Assembly: GCA_943913835.1 (NCBI GenBank)
Contig: CALTZU010000011.1
Span: 1 to 46,371, forward strand
Direction of reading: 5' to 3'
Length of the DNA: 46,371 bases
Origin: an uncultured Rheinheimera sp.
GTDB lineage: Bacteria; Pseudomonadota; Gammaproteobacteria; Enterobacterales; Alteromonadaceae
Shown here one piece after another: positions 1-7,530 of this stretch (position 1 is its first letter; every line of letters starts with the position of its first letter). The translations under genes were made by a program, and so were the position numbers. The notes beneath the pieces were generated by a model. The model did no database searches. It saw only the letters and a list, made by a program, of their open reading frames with translations, and was not told the origin of the DNA.

Positions 1-2115
1 GCCAAAAATAACGACAAAATGCTGCAGGTACCTGATGGCAAAAGCCTGCAACTGGCGCTGGACGGGCATTGGTTGGCAGTGTCGGCAGAACAACCAGCTG
101 AGCGCAGCCTGGATTTACGCACTGGCATCTTAAGTCGCGAGCAGCTATTTACCAGCCCTTCCGGCAAACAGCTCAAGCTACAAAGCCGCCGTTTAGTTAG
201 TTTTCAGCGCCCTGAACTGATGGCCATTGAATGGACCATTACAGCGCAAAACTTCTCTGGCGCTGTGTTATTAAAATCCTGTTTGAATGGTCAGTACAAG
301 TCAGTGTTTAAACCTGATGATCCCCGTGTCGGCGAGATGGCGCTGGAAACCAGCTTAAAGCCAGTGGCGCAGCAGGGCATTAAAGATAAAGCCGATTGCA
401 GTTATTTGTTGCATCAGGTACATGGGGCTGATTTTCAGCTGCTGTCTGCTATTGCGTATCAGTTTGCGGACGATGTGCGTTTTATGGATCAGCAGGTAGA
501 GCCTAACTTACTGACCCAGCTGTTTGAATTGCATCTGCAGCAAGGTCAGGCCGTAACCTTTAGCAAATACATTAGTTATCAGGTGGCGTCTAAACAGGCG
601 GAAATGCCGTTGCCCGCAGCGCAAAAGGTACTGCAACAAGCCGTCAATGATGGCTTTACGGTGCTTGCGGCCGAACAGCAGCAGTATTTAGCTGACTTCT
701 GGTTGCAATCAGATATCCAAATCAGTGACGACCCGGCACTGCAGCAAGGCTTACGTTTTAATTTATTTAGTCTGGTGCAGTCGGCTGGCCGCAATGGTGT
801 TAGCAATATTGGCGCTAAAGGCCTGACCGGGCCTGGCTACGATGGCCATTATTTCTGGGATACCGAAATTTACGTGATCCCAACTTTAAGTTTTTGCCAG
901 CCAGACACAGCCCGCCAGTTGTTATTGCAGCGTTTTAGTCAGCTGGACCAAGCCAAAAACAGAGCACGGCAGATGTCGCATGACAAAGGGGCTTTGTATC
1001 CATGGCGCACCATCAGCGGTGATGAATGTTCGGCTTATTTTCCGGCAGGCACAGCTCAGTATCACATTAACGCCGCCATAGCTTATGCCATCCGCAGTTA
1101 CCTTCTGGCGACAGATGACTGGGCTTTTATGCAGCAGGCCGGTGCTGAAATGCTGGTGGAAACCGCGCGTTTATGGCTGCAACTGGGCTTTTTCAGTCAG
1201 CACAGTGGCCGTTTTGAAATTCATCTGGTAACAGGGCCTGACGAATATACGGCTTTGGTCAATAACAACTTCTACACCAACGCCATGGCGCAGCTGCATT
1301 TAAGTTTTGCCGCTGAAGTCTTGGCAACACTGGCGAGCCAAAACCCTGAGTTTTATCAGAGTTTTTGTTTGAGGCTGGGTGTTTCGCCTGACGAAATCCA
1401 AAGCTGGCAACAAGCCGCAGAGCTGATGTATTTACCTTATGACGACAAGCTACAAATCAGTGCGCAGGACGACAGTTTCCTCGCGAAAAAACCATGGGAT
1501 TTTGCCGCGACTCCTGCCGACAAATACCCGCTGTTGTTGCATTTCCACCCGCTGGTGATTTACCGCCATCAGGTGCTAAAACAAGCCGATTTAGTGCTGG
1601 CGATGTATTTACTCGACCAGCAATTTGATCGCGATTTAAAAGCCCGCAATCTGGCCTATTACGAGCCGCTAACCACTCATGATTCCAGCTTAAGCAGCTG
1701 CATTCATTCGGTGGCTTTTGCTGAGACTGGCCAGACGGAACGCGCTTATCAGTTTTTTGCCAACACAGCGCGGATGGATTTGGATAACTATCACCACAAC
1801 ACCGAATACGGTGTGCATATTGCCTGTATGGCCGGTAGCTGGTTGTCTGTGGTTTGTGGTTTTGCCGGTATGCGCAGTCGTGCTGAAGGGTTGTATTTTG
1901 AACCTAAACTGCCAGCGGCCTGGCCAGAGCTGAAATTTAAACTCAATTACAGAGGCCGGGTGTTGCAGGTGCAGGTCAGTCAAAAACAAGTGAATTATCA
2001 GTTATTAAGTGGTGCAGATTTAACTTTGCAGCATCAGGCAGAGCGTTTTAGTTTAACTGAAGGTCAAAGTCAGCTGTTTTCCTTATCAGCAGTGTCGTCT
2101 GGAGTGAAATCATGA
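1..2115 (+). CDS. GH65 family alpha-glucoside phosphorylase (maltose/kojibiose phosphorylase type), 5' truncated by window edge
   Basis: The frame is open to base 1, and the first in-window Met (19) is internal, because the N-terminal part of the family's first domain is missing. The visible part carries GH65 landmarks: a WDTE motif near 858-869, the VTGPDEYTALVNNN block whose Glu codon at 1243-1245 matches the catalytic acid of maltose phosphorylase, and a C-terminal HHNTEYGVH block. GH65 phosphorylases cleave an alpha-glucosidic disaccharide with inorganic phosphate, giving beta-glucose 1-phosphate. The next gene, beta-phosphoglucomutase, overlaps by 4 bases and would convert that product to glucose 6-phosphate, which supports a phosphorylase over a hydrolase. 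Maltose, kojibiose, nigerose or trehalose specificity cannot be decided by eye. Probably cytoplasmic and part of an operon that begins to the left. Confidence 0.9.
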   Translation, partial: AKNNDKMLQVPDGKSLQLALDGHWLAVSAEQPAERSLDLRTGILSREQLFTSPSGKQLKLQSRRLVSFQRPELMAIEWTITAQNFSGAVLLKSCLNGQYKSVFKPDDPRVGEMALETSLKPVAQQGIKDKADCSYLLHQVHGADFQLLSAIAYQFADDVRFMDQQVEPNLLTQLFELHLQQGQAVTFSKYISYQVASKQAEMPLPAAQKVLQQAVNDGFTVLAAEQQQYLADFWLQSDIQISDDPALQQGLRFNLFSLVQSAGRNGVSNIGAKGLTGPGYDGHYFWDTEIYVIPTLSFCQPDTARQLLLQRFSQLDQAKNRARQMSHDKGALYPWRTISGDECSAYFPAGTAQYHINAAIAYAIRSYLLATDDWAFMQQAGAEMLVETARLWLQLGFFSQHSGRFEIHLVTGPDEYTALVNNNFYTNAMAQLHLSFAAEVLATLASQNPEFYQSFCLRLGVSPDEIQSWQQAAELMYLPYDDKLQISAQDDSFLAKKPWDFAATPADKYPLLLHFHPLVIYRHQVLKQADLVLAMYLLDQQFDRDLKARNLAYYEPLTTHDSSLSSCIHSVAFAETGQTERAYQFFANTARMDLDNYHHNTEYGVHIACMAGSWLSVVCGFAGMRSRAEGLYFEPKLPAAWPELKFKLNYRGRVLQVQVSQKQVNYQLLSGADLTLQHQAERFSLTEGQSQLFSLSAVSSGVKS

Positions 2116-2768
2116 TCCAGGCTTTTATCTTTGATTTGGATGGCGTGCTGACGGATACGGCTGAATATCACTTTTTAGCCTGGCAGCAGCTGGCCACTCA
2201 GCTTGGTATCGACTTTAGCCGCGAAGATAATGAGCAGCTGAAGGGCGTAGACCGGATGGGATCGCTGGAGCTTATTTTGCAGCTGAGGCAGAAGCAGTTG
2301 AGTCAGGAAGAGAAGTTAAAGCTGGCTGAGCAAAAAAATAAAGAGTATTTAAAGCTGGTGGAAACCATGTCGCCGGCCGATTTATTCCCGGGTGTATTGC
2401 CACTTTTTAGCAGCTTAAAAGCTGCAGGAGTCAAAACCGCTTTGGCTTCAGCCAGCAAAAATGCCGCTTTGGTGCTGCAAAAGTTGTGTATTCCTGATTT
2501 GTTTGATTATGTCGCCGACTCCAATCTGATTAAAAACGGCAAACCCGACCCTGAGATCTTTCTTACTTGCGCTCAGGCTTTGGGCGTAAAACCAGAGCTT
2601 TGTATTGGGGTGGAAGATGCGCCGGCCGGCGTAACAGCTATTAAAGCAGCTGGCATGTATGCTTTGGGGATAGGTGAACCTCATGCATTAACTCAGGCTG
2701 ATCTGGTGATCCCAGCTGTTTCTGCTATTGATCAGCATTTATTCACCAGGTTGCTGACAATGCGATAA
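2112..2768 (+). CDS. pgmB: beta-phosphoglucomutase (HAD superfamily)
   Basis: A 218-residue HAD protein with the nucleophile motif FDLDGVLTDT at residues 7-16, the ASAS motif II region, the KPDPEIF motif and the acidic VEDAPAGV motif. All are typical of beta-phosphoglucomutase, which interconverts beta-glucose 1-phosphate and glucose 6-phosphate. The start ATG overlaps the phosphorylase stop as ATGA, so the two genes are translationally coupled. This pairing is the classic maltose (or kojibiose) phosphorolysis module. Length is normal for the family. The general PgmB-type assignment is strong; the exact physiological disaccharide depends on the upstream enzyme. Confidence 0.93.
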   Translation: MIQAFIFDLDGVLTDTAEYHFLAWQQLATQLGIDFSREDNEQLKGVDRMGSLELILQLRQKQLSQEEKLKLAEQKNKEYLKLVETMSPADLFPGVLPLFSSLKAAGVKTALASASKNAALVLQKLCIPDLFDYVADSNLIKNGKPDPEIFLTCAQALGVKPELCIGVEDAPAGVTAIKAAGMYALGIGEPHALTQADLVIPAVSAIDQHLFTRLLTMR

Positions 2769-2781
2769 GGCAATGGAAATT

Positions 2782-2887
2782 GTAGGGGCTGGTCTTGTAC
2801 CCGCCCGTTTAATGAGACCGCGGTGTGCAACCCAGAAAAAAACACCGCAGTACAGATGGTCGGGCCGGGACAAGCCACGGCCCCTAC
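2782..2887. repeat. REP-like palindromic element, two inverted units
   Basis: One unit reads GTAGGGGCTGGTCTTGTACC at 2782-2801 and continues to 2807. A second unit in opposite orientation ends in CCACGGCCCCTAC (2861-2887). Between them GCGGTGT (2820-2826) can pair with ACACCGC (2842-2848). The same core recurs at 19574-19599 and 29643-29669. This is a dispersed intergenic repeat lying between the convergent pgmB and lacI-type genes, where it could also terminate transcription. Confidence 0.75.
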
Positions 2888-2923
2888 GGCTGCCTGCTCT
2901 GACAATGGGATCCAATGACAGCA

Positions 2924-3931
2924 TCAGCGCCGGGCAGAACTTTGACGGCTTAATAAGCGTACAGGCAAGAGTTCAGATTCTGCCTGTTCGCCGTCAATTT
3001 TTTGCAATAACTTAGACACCAGCAATTTACCGCCATTAACGGTGTCTTGTTTCACTGTAGTCAGAGCCGGCGAGCAATAGGCCGACATCGCAATATCATC
3101 AAAACCAACGATAGCAAGTTGTTGTGGCACCTGCACCCCATGCTCCTGCAGTGCTTTCATCGCACCTAAAGCTATGGCGTCACTGGCAGCAAAAATACCA
3201 TCCAGCTTGGGCAGTAGCGGGAATAACTGTTGCTGGGTTTTTACATAACCATCCTGAGCGGTAAAGTCGGTGATAAGTTCGTAGGCCGGATCCAAAACTA
3301 AACCTGCTTTTTGCAAGGCATCCTGATAGCCCAGATAACGCTGTTCTATTTCGTTATGGCGGTAATCGCCCAAAAAGGCGATATGTTTGCAACCCTGGGC
3401 CACTAAATGACTGACAGCAGCCTCTGCGCCGCTACGGTTTTGGCTACCTACGACGGTGAAACTATCATGACCTGAACTGGCGCCCCAGACGACAAAAGGC
3501 ACTTTGCTGTGTGACAGTTGTTCAATGCGTTGGTCGTGTTCGCCCTGGCCTATGATGATTAACCCGTCTGCTCTTTTGGCGTCTATGTAATAAGTTTTCC
3601 AGTCTTTGTCTTTAGTTTTGCTGGTGCTAAGCAACATGTCATAGCCTTTATGCGTCAGCTCATCGGCAATCACACCTAAAATTTCCAACAAAAAGGGGTC
3701 TGAAATTGCCTGTTGGCTTTTGGCATCAAACAGAATGATCACGGCTATGGTATAGCTTTTTTGCGTACGCAAACTACGGGCCGTCGGGTTGACGTTAAAT
3801 TGATACTGCTGTGCTATTTGCTGCACTTTTAAACGGGTTTCTGCGTTGACTACAGGATTGTCGCGTAAAGCTCTGGATGCAGTAGATTCGGACACTTCAG
3901 CCAGTGCCGCAATGTCGGCCAGTGTCATCAT
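2924..3931 (-). CDS. LacI/GalR-family transcriptional regulator of the alpha-glucoside locus
   Basis: The N-terminal helix-turn-helix reads TLADIAALAEVSESTASRAL, the LacI family signature. It is followed by the hinge (NPTARSLRT) and a periplasmic-binding-protein-like sensor domain with the typical end GFDDIAMSAYCSPALTTVKQD. I chose the ATG at 3931 (about 335 residues), which puts the HTH at the N-terminus; a longer frame runs to 3988. The gene is divergent from the TonB receptor and convergent with pgmB. Two operator-like palindromes lie in the divergent region. It probably represses receptor and phosphorylase genes until an alpha-glucoside or its phosphate appears. Confidence 0.9.
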   Translation of the reverse strand: MMTLADIAALAEVSESTASRALRDNPVVNAETRLKVQQIAQQYQFNVNPTARSLRTQKSYTIAVIILFDAKSQQAISDPFLLEILGVIADELTHKGYDMLLSTSKTKDKDWKTYYIDAKRADGLIIIGQGEHDQRIEQLSHSKVPFVVWGASSGHDSFTVVGSQNRSGAEAAVSHLVAQGCKHIAFLGDYRHNEIEQRYLGYQDALQKAGLVLDPAYELITDFTAQDGYVKTQQQLFPLLPKLDGIFAASDAIALGAMKALQEHGVQVPQQLAIVGFDDIAMSAYCSPALTTVKQDTVNGGKLLVSKLLQKIDGEQAESELLPVRLLSRQSSARR

Positions 3932-4089
3932 TTTTTTACCTGAATTCACAACTGATTTTCCATAATAAACTGTAGTTACCCCTGCCAACTCAATTGATTA
4001 TGACAAAAGCCACAAGCCAGATCGAGTTCAATTTAGGTCTACTTTGCCCAGCACAAAAGAGATGAGCAAAACCCTAACATAAAATGATT

Positions 4090-4105
4090 TTGCAAACGAT
4101 TGCAA
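4090..4105. promoter_or_regulatory. LacI-type operator 1
   Basis: TTGCAAACGATTGCAA is an imperfect palindrome with a central CG step, the usual form of LacI/GalR-family sites. Its centre is 33 bp (about three helical turns) from the centre of a second, perfect site at 4123-4138. Both lie between the divergent regulator and receptor genes. Confidence 0.75.
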
Positions 4106-4122
4106 AAGTTCCTGATTCTTTA

Positions 4123-4138
4123 TTGCAATCGATTGCAA
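4123..4138. promoter_or_regulatory. LacI-type operator 2 (perfect 16-bp palindrome)
   Basis: TTGCAATCGATTGCAA is a perfect palindrome centred on CG, 79 bases upstream of the receptor start. It is paired in phase with the site at 4090-4105. The natural ligand is the adjacent LacI-family regulator. I found no convincing -35/-10 pair, so the promoter position is not called. Confidence 0.8.
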
Positions 4139-4216
4139 GATGAATTATGTTTATTTAAGCAGCAATAAATAAATAGCTTCATAGCTGCATAATTGAAGAC
4201 AACGGGGAGAGATCAG

Positions 4217-6505
4217 ATGAATTTACAGCTCACTAAGCTGGCGTCAGCCATGCTCATTACTTTACTGCCAGCCACTCTGGTTCAGGCGCAGCAGCAAACC
4301 GAAGAAAGTACTAAAGTTGCAGCAGCAAAAAAACCAGCCGAAGAAAGTCAGATAGAACAAATAGTCATTACAGGTAAAGCCAGTGGTATTGCAGGTTTAC
4401 GGGTAGATGCCAGTTACGCTATTACCAATGTGTCGGCAGAAAATATTGAAAAAATGAATCCCAAAAGCACAGCCGAGCTGTTTACGCTGGTGCCAGGCGT
4501 CTGGTCGGAAAGCTCAGGTGGCGTAGCGGGGGCTAACGTTTTTGTCCGTGGTTTTCCCAGCGGTGGTGATGCGCCATTTTTGACCGTACAAATGCAGGGC
4601 GTGCCAATTTTTCCACCACCAACTTTATCTTTTTTAGAAAACTCGTCGATGTTTCGCCTCGATGAAACAGTGGATTTTATGGAGGCCTTAAGAGGTGGTT
4701 CAACGCCGGTGATCTCTAATGGCCAGCCAGGTTTAACCACTAACTTTATTTTAAAAGAAGGGTCGGAAGAAACTGAAGGCTTGGTCAAATTGTCGACCTC
4801 AGATTATGGTCTGCAGCGCATGGATGCCGTGGTCAGCGGTGAATTGGCTGACGACTTGTATTTTATGATGGGTGGTTATATCAGCAGCTCACAAGGTGTG
4901 CGTGATGCGGGTTTTAACTCAGAAGAAGGCCACCAGTTTACGCTAAACATCACCAAAGAGTTAGACAACGGCAGTATCAACTTCTATACCCGCCAGACTG
5001 ATGATCATGGCGTATGGTACTTGCCGACTCCACTGAATGTAGCTGGTGTGGATAATACCTATACCCAGATTGGCCCTAATAACAGACAAGGGACTATTCA
5101 GTTTGGTCCGGACGGCGAGAGCCGCAGTGTTGATTTTGGTGATGGCCGTGGTTGGGTAGGTTCAGTTTCTGGCGGTAGTGTAGATCTGGATTTAAATAAC
5201 GACTGGAAGCTGTTGTATCGCTTTAACTATACCCAGGGCGATGCCAATACCTTAGGTTTAGTGCCTGAAGCTGGCGCTGTAGCACTGCGTACCGTTGCCG
5301 ACAATGGTTTAAATGCTACAGGCGCTACCACCGGCACTTTGTACGATGGCGACACTATGGTGCAGCAAATTGGCCGTTGGGTGGTGGAAAAAGAGCTGGA
5401 CTCCTTCACTAACGACTTGGCTGTTACTAAAACAGCCGATAGCGCTAAGTATACAGTAGGTGTCTACAGCACGTCTTTTTCAGTGAAAGATTGGTGGTCT
5501 ATTGGTAACCAGGCCTGGCATGTGGTGCAGTCCGGTGGTGAAGCCTTAACTGGTATTGATTGTAACGACAATCAGGACAGCTGCAGCTGGAACTATGACA
5601 TAGATGCCACTGGTGATGGTACGACCCGTGCTTTATACGCTGCTGTTGAAGTAGCATTAAACGAGCAGTGGACGGCAGACATAGGCCTGCGTAATGAAAA
5701 CCACACTATTGATTACACAGTAGATGAAGGTTTAACAGGCCAGGTTAGCAAAGCGGTTAGTTATGACGAAAGTAAAATTGCCTGGACTGCCGGTGTGAAC
5801 TGGATGTGGCAAAAAAATATGGGTATGTTTGCCCGCGTCAATAAAGGCAACAAGATGCCATTTTTTGACGACTTCCGTGACAATTATGGCGCTTTTACCA
5901 GTGGCGAAAAGCTGATTAAAGAAGTGACGCAGTTTGAATTGGGTTACAAATGGGCTGAACAAAACTACAGTTTTTATGCCACTTCATTTTATAACCAGGT
6001 GGAAGGCGATACATTTGTCCGTCGCCCCGGCGACCCGGCTGAAGTGCTGACCAACAGAGCTTATGGTGTAGAGCTTGATTTTAACTACTTCACCAGTGTG
6101 GGATTTTCGCTGAATCTGAATTCGACACTGCAAAAAACCGAAATCACTGAAAGCCCAACCAACGAAGGTAACAGAGCACAACGTCAACCTAAATGGCAGG
6201 TGCGTTTGACCCCTAGTTATGGTTTTGAGGCTTTTGAAGGTACCTTTGCTTCAGTCTACGGCACTATAGCTTCGGTGTCTGATCGTTATGCGGATAATGA
6301 AAATACTGTGACTTTAGCGGGTTACACCAAAATTGATGCGGGTCTGCAGTTAGAGCTAACAGAGCAATTAAAAACCCAGTTGTCGGTTGATAACCTGACG
6401 GATAAACAAGGTTTAACTGAAGGCGACCCTCGCAACCCAACCTCACCAAACGGCCGTTATATTTTGCCGCGTTCTGTGACTTTGAGTATGACCTATCAGT
6501 TCTGA
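4217..6505 (+). CDS. TonB-dependent outer-membrane receptor, probably for alpha-gluco-oligosaccharides
   Basis: About 762 residues from the ATG at 4217, which has a good ribosome-binding site (GGGGAGAG, 4204-4211). An earlier in-frame ATG at 4193 lacks one and would spoil the signal peptide. Residues 1-25 form a signal peptide ending at a VQAQQ-type cleavage site. A TonB-box-like IEQIVITG stretch and a plug domain (NPKSTAELFTLVPGVW, FVRGFPSGG) follow, then a 22-strand-type barrel ending in the aromatic C-terminus TLSMTYQF. The twin LacI-type operators upstream and the phosphorylase, phosphoglucomutase and regulator neighbours point to a maltodextrin or related glucoside as substrate. That substrate is inferred from context. 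Confidence 0.9.
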   Translation: MNLQLTKLASAMLITLLPATLVQAQQQTEESTKVAAAKKPAEESQIEQIVITGKASGIAGLRVDASYAITNVSAENIEKMNPKSTAELFTLVPGVWSESSGGVAGANVFVRGFPSGGDAPFLTVQMQGVPIFPPPTLSFLENSSMFRLDETVDFMEALRGGSTPVISNGQPGLTTNFILKEGSEETEGLVKLSTSDYGLQRMDAVVSGELADDLYFMMGGYISSSQGVRDAGFNSEEGHQFTLNITKELDNGSINFYTRQTDDHGVWYLPTPLNVAGVDNTYTQIGPNNRQGTIQFGPDGESRSVDFGDGRGWVGSVSGGSVDLDLNNDWKLLYRFNYTQGDANTLGLVPEAGAVALRTVADNGLNATGATTGTLYDGDTMVQQIGRWVVEKELDSFTNDLAVTKTADSAKYTVGVYSTSFSVKDWWSIGNQAWHVVQSGGEALTGIDCNDNQDSCSWNYDIDATGDGTTRALYAAVEVALNEQWTADIGLRNENHTIDYTVDEGLTGQVSKAVSYDESKIAWTAGVNWMWQKNMGMFARVNKGNKMPFFDDFRDNYGAFTSGEKLIKEVTQFELGYKWAEQNYSFYATSFYNQVEGDTFVRRPGDPAEVLTNRAYGVELDFNYFTSVGFSLNLNSTLQKTEITESPTNEGNRAQRQPKWQVRLTPSYGFEAFEGTFASVYGTIASVSDRYADNENTVTLAGYTKIDAGLQLELTEQLKTQLSVDNLTDKQGLTEGDPRNPTSPNGRYILPRSVTLSMTYQF

Positions 6506-6514
6506 TTGGGATGA

Positions 6515-6707
6515 GACCCGTCCATGGACATCGTCGCAACAAGCTTCCGGCCTGCGCCGGAGGCGAAGGCGTGCTAGCGGCGAAATGCCAAACTGTTGGC
6601 ATTTCGAAATACCGCTATCCCCCCGACAGTTGCGGCATACCGTCCCTCCATTGACATCGTCGAAAATATGCTCCTGCATTTTCGACATACCGTCCCTCCA
6701 TGGACAT
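6515..6707. repeat. Nested hairpin repeat array
   Basis: The block CATACCGTCCCTCCAT occurs at 6636-6651 and 6686-6701, exactly 50 bp apart. GACATCGTCG occurs at 6527-6536 and 6653-6662. Each bracketed segment is an inverted repeat: GTCGAAAAT (6659-6667) pairs with ATTTTCGAC (6678-6686). The longer left segment holds two inner hairpins, TCCGGC/GCCGGA at 6546-6561 and CGAAATGCCA/TGGCATTTCG at 6581-6606. This looks like a dispersed palindromic repeat family. No convincing gene is present here. Confidence 0.7.
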
Positions 6708-6713
6708 AAAAAA

Positions 6714-6737
6714 GGCCAGCAATATGCTGGCCTTTTT
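6714..6737. terminator. Bidirectional rho-independent terminator
   Basis: GGCCAGC (6714-6720) and GCTGGCC (6726-6732) form a 7-bp GC-rich stem with a 5-base loop. Five T follow on the + strand and a run of A precedes the stem, giving T on the - strand. It would end the receptor transcript and that of the convergent gene at 6871-7386. Confidence 0.85.
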
Positions 6738-6870
6738 CTCCCCTGTCGAACGTCTATCGTCCCCTGTTGTTTTTATTCTTTTTACCGCTAATTTGTATCA
6801 GCTTTGGCAAATTTGGCTACTCGTCACTTTCTGTGTTCTGAGTATAAAAAATCAACTGCGTTAGTTATAA

Positions 6871-7386
6871 CTAATTTACTCTGTAATCGCCACCTTCTTT
6901 TGCACGAAAGCATGGACTATTTTGTGTACTGCTTACACAAGGAGCTGGTTGAGCGTTGCCGCGGATCATACTGAACCAGCCAGTTTGTTCACCTGTCAGT
7001 TGCAATTGGATATCTTCAATACCAGCTTTATCCAAAGAACCATGAGCGCCTTTTTGACAAAACAGTAACTCAACATGGCGTTCGCCGTCTTTTAACAGCA
7101 GTGATTGTGGCTGTTCCGGATGACCGCCAAAAGCGACAAACTGTGCCGGAGTTTTTAAACCGCTGTTGCTACCGTCGGCAAAAAATGCCAATACATGTTG
7201 GTAATACACTACATAACTACAGACATCTTTGTGTGAGCCTCTATCCAGTGGAAACACTTTATCCAAAAAAGCTTTAGAGTAATCCATGATTTGACGGACA
7301 TGACTCTGGTTCAGCCCGGCTATGTAGCTGATCTCTTCCCGGATATCATGGTCCTGGTGTGAGTTTTGGGTGGCTGTCATGTTCAT
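6871..7386 (-). CDS. Stand-alone protein resembling the alpha/beta domain of malate synthase G
   Basis: This 171-residue protein aligns by eye with the region of malate synthase G before its main catalytic barrel residues: AKAFLD-like start, PL-x-x-GSH-x-DV, DGS-x-x-GLKTPAQFV, G-x-x-x-P-x-x-LLK, HVELLF and DKAGIEDIQL. These match the pattern FLD..PL..GSH.DV, DGS..GL..P.QFVG, LLK..GLHIE and D.AGI.DV that I recall for GlcB. The barrel and the catalytic Arg, Glu and Asp residues are absent, so it cannot be a complete malate synthase. The ATG at 7386 has an AGGA box about 8 bases upstream and the frame is intact, so it seems to be a real gene, not debris. It is divergent from a regulator whose distant relatives control the glyoxylate bypass. 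The function is unknown; the domain match is from memory. Confidence 0.6.
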   Translation of the reverse strand: MNMTATQNSHQDHDIREEISYIAGLNQSHVRQIMDYSKAFLDKVFPLDRGSHKDVCSYVVYYQHVLAFFADGSNSGLKTPAQFVAFGGHPEQPQSLLLKDGERHVELLFCQKGAHGSLDKAGIEDIQLQLTGEQTGWFSMIRGNAQPAPCVSSTQNSPCFRAKEGGDYRVN

Positions 7387-7530
7387 GATTTCTGTCCTGT
7401 TGTCTGTTGTTTTAATAAGTTCTTAAGGCTGTAGGGCCAGTAGAGCAACATTGCTGTTGTTCGATATTTAGTCTATGTTAGTTTTATGAATAATTTCACA
7501 ATAAAAACTTCACAGTGTGAATTTTACAAA

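Noticed and set aside
2773..3015. 80-codon frame across the REP-like element after pgmB
   Set aside because: It consists mostly of the palindromic repeat and runs into the antisense of the LacI-type gene.
6443..6688. Frames through the hairpin array (81 and 112 codons, minus strand)
   Set aside because: The coding appearance comes from repeats; the frames overlap the end of the TonB receptor gene and have no domain.
6515..6707. CRISPR-like spacing of the repeated block
   Set aside because: Only two full copies occur, the spacer is itself palindromic, and no cas gene is present.
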